64,000 nucleotides of DNA from Pseudomonas fluorescens (GCF_001648775.1 NZ_LVEJ01000003.1:248001-312000); one strand, 5' to 3'. Numbered from the stretch's first letter, positions 53,952-64,000 are shown. Notes: generated by a model from the letters alone, not told the origin. A program made the numbers and translations.

Positions 53952-53958
53952 CGTCGGC
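53941..53958. terminator. perfect palindrome spanning two convergent stop codons
   Basis: GCCGACGCTAGCGTCGGC is an 18-base perfect dyad. The TAG of the left gene lies inside it, and the stop of the right gene begins at its last base. There is no T-run. It may act as a two-way transcript end or stabiliser at the close of the LPS cluster. Confidence 0.5.
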
Positions 53959-54923
53959 TATTTGCTCGCGTGCTTCTTGCCCAGGCCGACCAGGCGCAGG
54001 GCTTTGATGCTCAACTGCTTGAGCCCTGAACGCGGGGCTTTTGCCGGTTGCAGCCCCTGTTGCACCAGCCAGTCTTTCCAGCGAATCCGCTCTTCACGCA
54101 CGACCCAGCCGGTCTGAGTGGCGAAGCTTTCGGCGAGGTACAGGCCTCGGGTGCTGGCGGGCACGAGTTTGTCGCGCTTGAGTGTGTACAGCTCGGCCAG
54201 CGGCGCGCCGTCCTTGAGCGGCATCAGGTATAGATCGGGGCGTTTGCGGTCGAGCCGGGCCACCAGTTGGTCGCCTTCGAGTCGCTCATCGACATGGAAC
54301 AGGCTCAAGGATTTGGCTTCCTTGGGCACATCCAGCCGCAAGTCGTAGATCAATTGCAGCGACGCCGTCGGCAGATGCACGTAGGCCCGCGGCCGCTCCA
54401 GCAATTGCAGATTGGCGCAACGGATCGGCCGCGCCGAGCCGGACAACGGGGTCAGGCGAAACGGCAGCGCCTCGCGATAATGCAGCGCCGTGGAGTAGGG
54501 CGCTGGCAGCCAAGTGTCGTTGAAACGGCCGCCGAGCCAGCCTTCGGGCGTTTCCAGCAAACACTCTTCGGCAATTTCCTGAATCGCCGTGTGCAGCGGG
54601 ATGTTCAATTCGTGCGCCGGCACGTAGCCGGAAATCAACTTGAGGACGACGTCGCCGCGATCTTGCCGACGTTGGCGCACCAGCACCCAATAATCACGAT
54701 TCTGCCAATGTAACGTCAGACGTACTGAAACCCCGAGGTTGGCGAGTTCCAGCGAGAAGCGTTCGGTGTCGGCGACGCTGACCGGTTTACGCCGCTGCAA
54801 GGTCTGCGCGAAGTTCAGCGGCATGCCGACGCTCTGATAGGTCAGGCCTTCGGGCGTGGCTTCGACGAACAATGGCAGGGTCTTGAAGTTGCTCGGGTTC
54901 TTTCTGATGAGCGTGCGCGGCAT
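53958..54923 (-). CDS. hypothetical protein with degenerate Nudix-like box (PA4993 type)
   Basis: A 321-residue soluble protein. Residues about 95-125 read GYVPAHELNIPLHTAIQEIAEECLLE (split here by function: G at the start, then QEIAEECLL), which resembles the Nudix box REUXEEXGU with Arg to Gln and Gly to Leu. The surrounding strands (VVLKLISGYV before it, WLPAPYSTALHYREALPFRL after it) fit a Nudix-like fold. Hydrolase activity is doubtful because the box is incomplete. Gene order matches PA4993. The function is unknown to me; proximity to the LPS cluster may be accidental. Confidence 0.65.
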   Translation of the reverse strand: MPRTLIRKNPSNFKTLPLFVEATPEGLTYQSVGMPLNFAQTLQRRKPVSVADTERFSLELANLGVSVRLTLHWQNRDYWVLVRQRRQDRGDVVLKLISGYVPAHELNIPLHTAIQEIAEECLLETPEGWLGGRFNDTWLPAPYSTALHYREALPFRLTPLSGSARPIRCANLQLLERPRAYVHLPTASLQLIYDLRLDVPKEAKSLSLFHVDERLEGDQLVARLDRKRPDLYLMPLKDGAPLAELYTLKRDKLVPASTRGLYLAESFATQTGWVVREERIRWKDWLVQQGLQPAKAPRSGLKQLSIKALRLVGLGKKHASK

Positions 54924-54954
54924 ATCGGCTCCTGCTTAAGGCCGCGGGGCGGCG

Positions 54955-55767
54955 TCAATGACCACGAAGGACCTGGGCGACGGTCGCAACGTTGTGGGCG
55001 AGGTGCAGCGGATTGATCGTCCCGACAATAGCACTGGCTACGCCAGGTTGCGCGAACAGCAGTTCGAAGCTGGCACGCACCGGATCCACGCCCGGGCTCA
55101 AACAGACATGACCGCTGGCCAGGGCTTTTTTCACCAGAATGGCTTTGCCGTGGACAGCAGCATAGTCAATGACAGCCTTCTCGTTTTGTTCGTTCAGATT
55201 GTAGGTGACCATCGCGCAGTCGCCTTGCTCCAGTGCTTTCAAGCCACCTTCGACAGTTTTGCCGGAGAAGCCGAAGCCGCGAATCTTGCCCTCGGCCTTG
55301 AGCGCCGCGAGTGTCGCGTAAACCTCTTCGTGCTCGAGGATCGCCATGTCGTTGCCGTCGGAATGCACCAGCACCAGGTCGATAAAATCGGTTTCAAGAC
55401 GTTGCAGGCTACGTTCCACCGACATGCGCGTGTGCGCAGCGCTGAAGTCGTGGTGAGACAGGCCATCGGCAAACTCTTCGCCGACCTTGCTGACGATCAC
55501 CCAGTCCTGACGCTGGCCACGCAGCAACGGGCCGAGGCGTTCTTCGCTGCGGCCGTAAGCCGGGGCAGTGTCGATCAGATTGATGCCCAGATCGCGGGCC
55601 TGACGCAGCAGCATCTGCGCTTCATCATCGCCGGGAATCTGGAAACCGTTGGGGTATTTCACCCCTTGGTCGCGGCCGAGTTTGACTGTGCCCAGGCCCA
55701 GCGGCGAAACCGTCAGGCCGGTGCTGCCCAGTGGGCGGTGGAAGTCGTGCAGAGTCGCAAGGCTCAT
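54955..55767 (-). CDS. aldo/keto reductase
   Basis: An NAD(P)H-dependent oxidoreductase of the AKR (TIM-barrel) superfamily, 270 residues. The catalytic tetrad is visible: Asp and Tyr in NLIDTAPAYGRSEERLG (about 60-67), Lys in VIVSKVGEEF (about 92) and His in VLVHSDGND (about 133). The cofactor end is around VGTINPLHLAHNV. It overlaps the FAD oxidoreductase gene upstream by four bases (ATGA), so the two form an operon and may act on related substrates. It matches PA4992. The substrate is unknown. Confidence 0.9.
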   Translation of the reverse strand: MSLATLHDFHRPLGSTGLTVSPLGLGTVKLGRDQGVKYPNGFQIPGDDEAQMLLRQARDLGINLIDTAPAYGRSEERLGPLLRGQRQDWVIVSKVGEEFADGLSHHDFSAAHTRMSVERSLQRLETDFIDLVLVHSDGNDMAILEHEEVYATLAALKAEGKIRGFGFSGKTVEGGLKALEQGDCAMVTYNLNEQNEKAVIDYAAVHGKAILVKKALASGHVCLSPGVDPVRASFELLFAQPGVASAIVGTINPLHLAHNVATVAQVLRGH

Positions 55768-56939
55768 GGCAGCAATTGCTCCCAGGCGGGAACGCCCATC
55801 GGTGGTTTCGGCAGGGTCGGCAATGGTTCGGTGGCTTGTGGCTGGATGCCGTCGCGTTCAAGAGCAGCGATCACGCGGTCAGCGAAGTCTGGCGCCAGCG
55901 CCAGTTTGGTTGGCCAGCCGACCAGCAAGCGGCCCTGTTCGGCAAGGAAGGCATTGTCCGGGCGAGTCAGCCCGGTTTGCAGCGGCTCGGCGCGGTCGAC
56001 GCGCAGGGTCGCCCATTGCGTGGTGCTGAGGTCGATCCACGGCAACAACTGGGCGATTTCCTTTTGCGCGGTGGCGATCTGTTCGGCCGGTTCGCGGTGC
56101 ACGCCTTCGCTCTCGGCGATGTCGCCGCCCATGTACCAGACCCACTGGCCGTCAGCGGCCGGGTGGGTGGTCACGGTGATGCGCGGTTTGGTGCCGCCGC
56201 CCAGGCAATGGGCGTAAAGCGGTTTCAGGCCCGGGCCTTTGGCAATGATCATGTGCAGCGGCCGGCGTTGCATGGCCGGCTGGCTCAAGCCAAGGTCTTC
56301 GAGCAGTTGGGCGGTACCGGCGCCGGCACTGAGGACGATGCGTTCCGCGCGGATTTCACGGCCATCGACTTTCAGGCCGACCAGTACGCCAGCTTCCAGA
56401 AGAGGCTCGATGGTTTGCCCGGCGAGCAGGCCATCGCCGGCCAGATCGGCGAGGCGCTGGATCAGGCTCGGCACGTCGACCACCAGTTCGGCGAGGCGGT
56501 AGACCTTGCCCTTGAAACGTTTGTCTTGCAGCGCCGGCGGCAGTTGCTCGCCTTTGACCTGATCAACCCGGCCGCGCACGGCTTTGCTGGCGAAGAAACT
56601 GGTGAGGTTGCCCGCGAGGGTGCCCGGCGACCATAGATAGTGGGCTTCGGAGAGCAGGCGCACGCCGGACAGATCCAGCTCGCCATTGCCGGCCAGCGCC
56701 TCACGCCAGCGGCGCGGCATGTCGGCGATGGCTTCCGAGGCGCCGGTCAGCGCACCGTGCAGCGCGTACTTGGCGCCGCCGTGGATGATGCCCTGGGACT
56801 TCACACTCTGCCCGCCGCCGAGGCTGGCGCTTTCCACCAGCACGGTCGAAAAACCCTGACGGCGCAGACGCGCGTTCAGCCAGAGGCCGGCGACACCAGC
56901 GCCGACAATCAGAACGTCGGTGGAAATAACGGATGGCAT
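55764..56939 (-). CDS. FAD-dependent oxidoreductase (DAO family)
   Basis: A 391-residue flavoenzyme of the D-amino-acid oxidase/glycerol-3-phosphate dehydrogenase superfamily. The dinucleotide-binding motif DVLIVGAGVAGLWLNARL (about 8-25) is followed by VLVESASLGGGQSVKSQG; further FAD contacts are in RIVLSAGAGTAQLLEDLG (about 210) and the C-terminal RLLVGWPTKLALAPDFA (about 345). It forms an operon with the aldo/keto reductase by a four-base overlap. It matches PA4991. The substrate is not apparent. Confidence 0.88.
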   Translation of the reverse strand: MPSVISTDVLIVGAGVAGLWLNARLRRQGFSTVLVESASLGGGQSVKSQGIIHGGAKYALHGALTGASEAIADMPRRWREALAGNGELDLSGVRLLSEAHYLWSPGTLAGNLTSFFASKAVRGRVDQVKGEQLPPALQDKRFKGKVYRLAELVVDVPSLIQRLADLAGDGLLAGQTIEPLLEAGVLVGLKVDGREIRAERIVLSAGAGTAQLLEDLGLSQPAMQRRPLHMIIAKGPGLKPLYAHCLGGGTKPRITVTTHPAADGQWVWYMGGDIAESEGVHREPAEQIATAQKEIAQLLPWIDLSTTQWATLRVDRAEPLQTGLTRPDNAFLAEQGRLLVGWPTKLALAPDFADRVIAALERDGIQPQATEPLPTLPKPPMGVPAWEQLLP

Positions 56940-57033
56940 GCAGCGACCTCAGTGTTCAAGACGAGGGCGCAGTATACAGACTCGGGAAAGCGCGGGATTT
57001 GTCGATGATCAACAGGCCGAACACAGAACCAAA

Positions 57034-57124
57034 TGTGGGAGCGAGCCTGCTCGCGAAGAGGGAATGCCAGTCGACATATGTGTTGACTGATATACCGCAT
57101 TCGCGAGCAGGCTCGCTCCCACAG
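57034..57124. repeat. REPIN (inverted REP pair)
   Basis: TGTGGGAGCGAGCCTGCTCG at 57034 and TTCGCGAGCAGGCTCGCTCC from 57100, ending CCACAG at 57124. It lies just downstream of the SMR efflux gene and upstream of the FAD oxidoreductase. Confidence 0.9.
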
Positions 57125-57141
57125 GGGATTGTGTCTGGCGG

Positions 57142-57474
57142 TTAATGGCCAGCAGTTTTCGAGAACAGCTGGATCACCACGACACCCAGCACGATCAACG
57201 CCATCCCGAGCATCGCCGGGATATCCAGCTTCTGCCCGTAGATAAACAGCGCCGCGACGCTGACCATCACAATGCCCATGCCCGCCCACACCGCATAGGC
57301 GACGCCGACCGGAACGGTGCGCACCACCAGCGTCAGCATCCAGAACGCAATCGCGTAACCGACGATAACCAGCACCAACGGCAGCGGCGTGCTGATGCCT
57401 TTGACGGCTTTCATCGACACAGTGGCGATCACTTCGGCGCAGATGGCAATGGCCAGGTAGGCGTAGGCGTTCAT
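57142..57474 (-). CDS. small multidrug resistance (SMR) transporter
   Basis: A proton-coupled exporter of cationic compounds, EmrE/SugE type, acting as an inner-membrane dimer. It has 110 residues and four TM helices. The essential membrane Glu is in IAICAEVIATVSMKAVKG (residue 14). The family features YAIAFWMLTLVVRTVPVGVA, then YAVWAGMGIVMVS and LGVVVIQLFS are present. The T/S-x-K region (TVSMK) and G-M-G favour the EmrE (Qac) branch over Gdx, but substrate is not certain. It is divergent from the LysR gene, a candidate regulator. It matches PA4990. Confidence 0.93.
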   Translation of the reverse strand: MNAYAYLAIAICAEVIATVSMKAVKGISTPLPLVLVIVGYAIAFWMLTLVVRTVPVGVAYAVWAGMGIVMVSVAALFIYGQKLDIPAMLGMALIVLGVVVIQLFSKTAGH

Positions 57475-57583
57475 GGTTCAAATCCTCATATGAAACGTTG
57501 CTTGCTGAGGCGGCATTCTAGAGCTTCACCAGATGCGGTAAAGTCATTACCTATCTGTTACAGCGATGGGTTGGTGAATCAGC

Positions 57584-58480
57584 ATGCAATGGAATCTCGA
57601 TCAGCTGCGAGTGTTTGTCGGCGTCGCTGAACAATGCTCGTTTTCCGCTGTGGCACGCCAGCAGCGCAAGGCGCAGTCGGCGATCAGCAGCGCGATTGCC
57701 ATGCTCGAAGATGACTTGGGCGTCAGCCTGTTCGAGCGTAGCAGCGGCCGCCAGCCAACGCTCACCGAGGCGGGCGAAGCGCTGTTGGAAGAGGCGCGTG
57801 AAGTCTTGCGCCAATGCGAACGCCTCAACGGTCGGGCCATGGCAATGATGCGCGGACAGGAAGCGCAGTTGCGCGTGGCGCAAGACGAGGCGATGCCCTA
57901 TCAGGCGCTGGTGGAAAGTTTCGGTGAATTGGCCGAGCAATTCCCCAGCCTTGAAGTGCAACTGACCAGCGCCGCGCAAGGCGAAGTCGCACGTAAACTG
58001 GTCGAGCGCCGGGCCGACCTCGGTCTGCTGTTTTATCATGACGAAATCCCCGAAGCGCTGGAGCGCCGCGTGCTCGGCAGCGTGGAAATGGTCACGGTCT
58101 GCGGCATCAATCATCCGTTGGCGGCACAGTCCTACGTGACCTGCCAGCAACTGGCGCAGCACCGGCAACTGTTGATGTCGACGCAAACCAGTGTCTATCC
58201 CGGCAACGAGCCGGCCAGTCCGCAGGTGTGGCGCGCCGACAGCTTTTACGTGATGTCCGAATGGCTGGTGCGTGATTTGGGCTGGGCCTGGTTGCCACGG
58301 CATGTGGTGCAGTACTCGGCATATCAGGGCTTGATGGTCGAACTCGATAGCGAATGGACCCCGCCAGCCTTGGTGGTCGAACTGGTCTGGCGCCGCGACG
58401 AGCCCCTCGGTCCGGCCGCGCGTTGGCTCGCCGAACGTTTTGCTGTGCACTTGCGGGCGATCGGCGACAAAAGCCGATAA
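57584..58480 (+). CDS. LysR family transcriptional regulator
   Basis: A 298-residue LTTR. The N-terminal winged helix-turn-helix is at about 4-62 (LDQLRVFVGVAEQCSFSAVA, then KAQSAISSAIAMLEDDLGVS and LFERSSGRQPTLTEAG). A linker helix and the ligand-binding domain (about 90-295) follow. It is divergent from the SMR gene, with about 109 bases between starts. LTTRs commonly regulate the divergent gene, so control of the efflux gene is the first guess. It matches PA4989. Confidence 0.93.
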   Translation: MQWNLDQLRVFVGVAEQCSFSAVARQQRKAQSAISSAIAMLEDDLGVSLFERSSGRQPTLTEAGEALLEEAREVLRQCERLNGRAMAMMRGQEAQLRVAQDEAMPYQALVESFGELAEQFPSLEVQLTSAAQGEVARKLVERRADLGLLFYHDEIPEALERRVLGSVEMVTVCGINHPLAAQSYVTCQQLAQHRQLLMSTQTSVYPGNEPASPQVWRADSFYVMSEWLVRDLGWAWLPRHVVQYSAYQGLMVELDSEWTPPALVVELVWRRDEPLGPAARWLAERFAVHLRAIGDKSR

Positions 58481-58491
58481 ACTCCGCCGCC

Positions 58492-59766
58492 ATGAATAGA
58501 ACTCTCTACACCGCGCTGTTTTACCTGGGGCTGCCATTGGTGGCGATTCGGCTGTGGTTGCGGGCGCGCAAGGCGCCGGCGTATGCCAAGCGGATTGGCG
58601 AACGTTTCTCCTACGGCATGCCGACACTGCAACCCGGCGGCATCTGGGTGCACGCGGTGTCGGTGGGCGAAAGTATCGCCGCGGCGCCGATGATCCGCGC
58701 CTTGCTGCAACGTTATCCACAGTTGCCGATCACCGTGACCTGCATGACCCCGACCGGTTCGGAGCGGATCCAGGCACTGTTCGCCAACGAGTCGCGCATC
58801 CAGCATTGTTATTTGCCCTACGATTTGCCGTGTGCGGCGGCGCGGTTTCTTGATCGCGCTCAGCCCAAGCTCGCGGTGATCATGGAAACCGAGCTGTGGC
58901 CCAACCACATTCATCAGTGCGCCAAGCGTGGAATCCCGGTGGCGCTGGCCAACGGGCGCTTGTCCGAGCGCTCGGCACGCGGCTATGGCCGCTTCGGCAA
59001 ACTGACCGCGCCGATGCTCGCCGAGATGAGTCTGTTCGCCGTGCAGACCGAAACCGAAGCCCAGCGCTTCCGCGATCTGGGCGCGCGCCCGGAAACAGTC
59101 GAGGTCACCGGTTCGATCAAGTTCGACCTGACCATCGACCCGCAACTGCTGCAACGTGCTGCTGACTTGCGTGGCCAATGGCAGGCGCTGGAGCGCCCAG
59201 TGTGGATCGCCGCCAGCACCCACGAAGGCGAGGACGAAGTGGTGCTCGATGCCCATCGTCGCTTGCTGGCCAATCACCCGGATGCGCTGCTGATTCTGGT
59301 GCCGCGTCACCCGGAACGCTTCAACTCGGTGTTCGAGCTGTGTCAGCGCGAAGGCCTTGCCACAGTGCGGCGTTCGACCGGAGCTGATGTCGATGCGCAG
59401 ACCAGCGTGCTGCTCGGCGACACCATGGGCGAGTTGCTGTTTCTTTATGCCTTGGCGGACAGCGCGTTTGTCGGCGGCAGCCTGGTGGCCAACGGCGGGC
59501 ACAATCTGCTGGAGCCGGCAGCGTTGGCCAAGCCGGTGATCAGCGGCCCGCACCTGTTCAACTTCCTCGACATCGCCGCGCAACTGCGCGAAGCCGGGGC
59601 GTTGGCTGAGGTGGATGATGCCGAAGGGCTGGCGGTGGAAGTGCAGCGTTTGTTTGAATTACCGCGTGATGCGCAGCGCATGGCCGAAGCCGGGCTGGCG
59701 GTGATGCGCCGCAATCAGGGCGCGTTGCAGCGTTTGCTGGATGGCTTGGGCAGATTGATCAAGTAG
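58492..59766 (+). CDS. waaA: Kdo transferase WaaA
   Basis: Adds Kdo residues to lipid IVA, the first step of core assembly, at the inner membrane. It has 424 residues: an N-terminal membrane anchor (LYTALFYLGLPLVAIRLWLR), then AYAKRIGERFSYG, the catalytic-region WVHAVSVGESIAAAPMI (about 50; Glu in VGES), METELWPNHIHQCAKRG (about 130) and the GT-B donor segment around GGHNLLEPAALAKPVISGP (about 338). It starts 11 bases after the LysR stop with only a weak ribosome-binding site, so it may be read through from there. It matches PA4988. Confidence 0.95.
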   Translation: MNRTLYTALFYLGLPLVAIRLWLRARKAPAYAKRIGERFSYGMPTLQPGGIWVHAVSVGESIAAAPMIRALLQRYPQLPITVTCMTPTGSERIQALFANESRIQHCYLPYDLPCAAARFLDRAQPKLAVIMETELWPNHIHQCAKRGIPVALANGRLSERSARGYGRFGKLTAPMLAEMSLFAVQTETEAQRFRDLGARPETVEVTGSIKFDLTIDPQLLQRAADLRGQWQALERPVWIAASTHEGEDEVVLDAHRRLLANHPDALLILVPRHPERFNSVFELCQREGLATVRRSTGADVDAQTSVLLGDTMGELLFLYALADSAFVGGSLVANGGHNLLEPAALAKPVISGPHLFNFLDIAAQLREAGALAEVDDAEGLAVEVQRLFELPRDAQRMAEAGLAVMRRNQGALQRLLDGLGRLIK

Positions 59767-59767
59767 A

Positions 59768-59824
59768 GCAAAAAGATCGCAGCCTACAGAGGAACACTTT
59801 CCAATGCAGGCTGCGATCTTTTGC
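59768..59824. terminator. bidirectional terminator between waaA and opmH
   Basis: AAAAGATCGCAGCCT at 59771-59785 pairs with AGGCTGCGATCTTTT at 59808-59822 around a 22-base loop. T-runs follow in both directions because the A and T tracts are part of the stem. It lies in the gap between two convergent genes. Confidence 0.9.
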
Positions 59825-59826
59825 TT

Positions 59827-61260
59827 TTAAGGGCGGGCCTTGAGCTGCGTTTCTGCAGCCTTGGCCAGATCCGGCGGGAGGAAATCCTTGTCCGGGTTGT
59901 AGTCGGCCTTCAGATAACGCCGCAGATCTTCCAGGTCACCCGGATTCAACGTCCCAGCCGCCTGCTTCAAGCGCAGGTTGTCGAGGATGTAGTCATAACG
60001 CGTGTTGTTGTAGTTGCGCACTGAGGTGTACAGCTGACGCTGCGCATCGAGCACGTCAACGATGTTGCGCGTACCGACCTGATAACCGATTTCCGTGGCT
60101 TCCACCGCGCTCTGGTTGGAGATGATCGACTGCTTGCGCGCCTGTACCTGCTCGACGTCGGTGTTCACCGCACGATGCAGGTTGCGGGTGTTTTCGACGA
60201 TCTGCCGGCGCAGGGATTCGCGCTGTTGTTCGCTCTGATTGAGTTGCTCATACGACTGGCGCACTTGCGAGCTGGTCAGTCCGCCGCTGTAGATCGGGAT
60301 GTTCAGTTGCAGGCCGACCGTGCTCTGCTCGACGTTGTCACGGTATGGCACGCCAAAGGCGTTCGGGTTGGAAAAGCCGAGGGCGTCGTTGTCACCCTTT
60401 TCGTATTTGGCCACCGCATCGAGGGTCGGCAAATGGCCGGCCTTGCGCTGCTTGAGGGTCTGCTCGGCGGAGCTGACCGCGTAGTTGCTGGCAAGCAGAT
60501 TGAGGTTCTGCCGTGCTGCCGTGTCGACCCAGGACTTCGCATCGTTTGGTGCCGGCGGCAGGATCGGCAGCGTATGGACGATGCCCTGAATCGAGTTGTA
60601 CTGACGGTTGGTCAGGGTGATCAGCGCTTCAAACGCATCATCGACCTGACGCTGCGCGACAATTCGGTTGGCCCGCGCGGTGTCGTAACTGGCTTGCGAT
60701 TGCAGCACGTCGGTCTTGTCCGAGAGGCCGACATCGAAGCGCTCGTTGGACTGATCGAGCTGGCGCTTGAACGCGGCCTCTTCAGCCTTGGTCGAGGCCA
60801 GGTTGTCCTGGCTGCGCAGCACGTTGAAATAGCTTTCGGCCGATTGCAGGATCAGGTTCTGCTCGGTCGCCGACAGTTGCAGCGCAGCTTGTTCGTTGAC
60901 GTCCTTGGCGGCCTGGTACTGGAACCAGCGATCGGCGCGGAACAAAGGCTGCGCCAGGGTCGCCTGATAGGAGTGCGCGCTGCGGTTGGCAGTGGCCGAA
61001 GGCTGATCGATCGACGTACGCACATTGGCCACTTCGGCACCGCCCGACAGGTTAGGCAGCAGCCCGGCGCGGGCCTGCGGCACCACTTCTTTCTGCGCAC
61101 CATACTGGGCGCGGGCGGCAGCCAGATCGGCGTTGTTGTCGACCGCTTCCTGATAGACGCTGACCAGATCGGTTTTGGTCGACAAGGGCGCTTCTGCTGC
61201 CCAGGCCATTGCGTTGGACGCACAAGACACGGCAACAGCCAGTGAGAGTTTGCGCAGCAT
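59827..61260 (-). CDS. opmH: TolC-family outer-membrane channel (OpmH type)
   Basis: A trimeric outer-membrane exit duct for type I secretion and efflux. It has 477 residues with a signal peptide (MLRKLSLAVAVSCASNAMAWA, cleaved near residue 21). Two OEP repeats follow, with typical helices DLVSVYQEAVDNNADLAAAR, SAESYFNVLRSQDNLA, ATEIGYQVGTRNIVDVLDAQ and the beta-barrel strand region SYQATLAQPLFRA. No adaptor or inner-membrane pump gene is adjacent, as expected for a shared TolC. It matches PA4974 (OpmH). Confidence 0.93.
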   Translation of the reverse strand: MLRKLSLAVAVSCASNAMAWAAEAPLSTKTDLVSVYQEAVDNNADLAAARAQYGAQKEVVPQARAGLLPNLSGGAEVANVRTSIDQPSATANRSAHSYQATLAQPLFRADRWFQYQAAKDVNEQAALQLSATEQNLILQSAESYFNVLRSQDNLASTKAEEAAFKRQLDQSNERFDVGLSDKTDVLQSQASYDTARANRIVAQRQVDDAFEALITLTNRQYNSIQGIVHTLPILPPAPNDAKSWVDTAARQNLNLLASNYAVSSAEQTLKQRKAGHLPTLDAVAKYEKGDNDALGFSNPNAFGVPYRDNVEQSTVGLQLNIPIYSGGLTSSQVRQSYEQLNQSEQQRESLRRQIVENTRNLHRAVNTDVEQVQARKQSIISNQSAVEATEIGYQVGTRNIVDVLDAQRQLYTSVRNYNNTRYDYILDNLRLKQAAGTLNPGDLEDLRRYLKADYNPDKDFLPPDLAKAAETQLKARP

Positions 61261-61431
61261 GAGGCGATCCCTAGCATTAATATTATGGAAGTAATCCGGG
61301 CGCCAAAGGTAAGGCGCAGGCCCCGCAGCGTCAAGGCGTGACGGGCAAAGCGAGTGTAGTTGCGCAAATCGATCACAACAATCGGCCCAACCTGTGTATT
61401 TGCGCCATTCATCATGGTGTTTGCTGCGGTG

Positions 61432-61461
61432 TTGGCGTTATTTGTCAGTTGTGTCTAGACT
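61432..61461 (+). promoter_or_regulatory. candidate sigma-70 promoter of thiC
   Basis: TTGGCG and TAGACT with an 18-base spacer end ten bases before the riboswitch begins. Pattern evidence only. Confidence 0.4.
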
Positions 61462-61467
61462 GGCCGG

Positions 61468-63607
<2,140 letters not shown>

Positions 63608-63615
63608 TCTGACCT

Positions 63616-63733
63616 GAGGTTTTCGGTGCCTGTACTGGCCTCTTCGCGAGCAAGCTCGCTCCCACAGGGGATCGCATTCCAATGTGGGAGCGAGCTTGCT
63701 CGCGAAGGCGTCAGTACAGGCACCGGAGACCTC
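63616..63733. repeat. extended palindrome containing two REP elements
   Basis: Two REPs face each other: TTCGCGAGCAAGCTCGCTCC at 63643 and its reverse complement ending CGCGAA at about 63706. Outside them the flanks also pair: CGGTGCCTGTACTG at about 63624-63637 matches the complement of CAGTACAGGCACCG at about 63712-63725, and GAGGT pairs with ACCTC at the ends. The result is a stem of about 50 bases with a loop of about 18, between thiC and the transporter gene. Confidence 0.88.
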
Positions 63734-63765
63734 AATGACAAAAATGTCCCTCTGAGATAACACCC

Positions 63766-64000
63766 TTGAGCATTCAACCCAGCACTTATTCCCCCGATCT
63801 CGCCGTGCCCGCCGACAAGCGTGTATTCGGCGGTCGTGATCTGTTTTCCCTGTGGTTCTCCCTTGGCATCGGCCTGATGGTCCTGCAGACCGGCGCATTG
63901 CTCGCGCCGGGTCTGGGCCTGTCTGGATCGCTACTGGCAATTTTCCTTGGCACGCTGGTGGGTGTGCTGTTGCTGGCCGCCGTTGGCGTGATCGGCAGCG
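63766..64000 (+). CDS. cytX: CytX-type NCS1 transporter, probable hydroxymethylpyrimidine permease (5' end only)
   Basis: An inner-membrane importer of the nucleobase:cation symporter-1 family. Only the first 78 codons are in the window: SIQPSTYSPDLAVPADKRVF, then GRDLFSLWFSLGIGLMVLQT with the first TM and a second TM (LLAIFLGTLVGVLLLAAVGV). A gene annotated CytX beside thiC is common in pseudomonads and probably salvages the thiamine pyrimidine. The start is taken as TTG 63766, which gives the family N-terminus; no ATG is available before the first TM, and the ribosome-binding site (CTGAGA) is weak. Most of the gene is beyond the window. Confidence 0.8.
   Translation, partial: MSIQPSTYSPDLAVPADKRVFGGRDLFSLWFSLGIGLMVLQTGALLAPGLGLSGSLLAIFLGTLVGVLLLAAVGVIGS

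Overview
The window is a high-GC chromosomal segment of a pseudomonad, most likely the Pseudomonas fluorescens group. This rests on three things: the gene order, which follows (from memory) a block of P. aeruginosa PAO1 running from about PA5021 down to PA4973; the many GTGGGAG...GCTCGCGAA REP/REPIN repeats between genes; and gene products typical of the genus (three-lipoyl AceF, RHH-type PutA, Mig-14, DnpA, WapP/WapQ, CytX next to ThiC). No tRNA, rRNA, CRISPR array, transposase or plasmid/phage module was seen.

Layout. 1-5.9 kb: the 5' part of a K+/H+ antiporter gene (nhaP2 type), a small MITE-like repeat, and two chemoreceptor genes flanking a TIGR02449-type coiled-coil gene and zapA. 6-14 kb: an acyl-CoA dehydrogenase, then the proline utilisation pair putA/putP, divergent around an intergenic region that holds six GTTGCA hexamers, the core recognised by PutA in enterobacteria. 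14-18.4 kb: an accessory patch with an orphan type VI secretion vgrG, its DUF4123 adaptor, a structured intergenic element and three small unknown genes, but no visible effector. 18.4-24.6 kb: rlmJ, msrA, a DipA-like c-di-GMP phosphodiesterase with a degenerate GGDEF site, and a PhoD-like phosphatase. 24.8-32.8 kb: aceE-aceF (pyruvate dehydrogenase E1, E2) with a pair of 15-bp dyads upstream, and the divergent glnE.

33.1-54 kb is a large lipopolysaccharide (LPS) core locus: heptosyltransferases waaF and waaC, glucosyltransferase waaG, a tightly overlapping run of kinase-like genes (waaP, wapP, wapQ and a double-lobed protein), a YceK-like lipoprotein, a carbamoyltransferase, a GT2 glycosyltransferase, a polytopic GT-C-like protein, another kinase-like protein, msbA, mig-14, a PIG-L deacetylase (dnpA type), hldE, an Ssg-like glycosyltransferase, a GT29/WaaZ-like protein and a possible glycosyltransferase. 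Together they make ADP-heptose, build, phosphorylate and carbamoylate the core, and flip lipid A-core across the inner membrane. No waaL-type O-antigen ligase is visible in the cluster.

54-64 kb: a degenerate-Nudix-like protein, an aldo/keto reductase and FAD oxidoreductase pair, an SMR efflux gene, a LysR regulator, waaA, a TolC-family gene (opmH), then a TPP riboswitch, thiC and the start of cytX. Most of the window is ordinary core genome. The features most worth a second look are the VgrG patch with its small genes, the put operator cluster, the aceE dyads, the array of six kinase-like lobes, and the extended palindrome between thiC and cytX.
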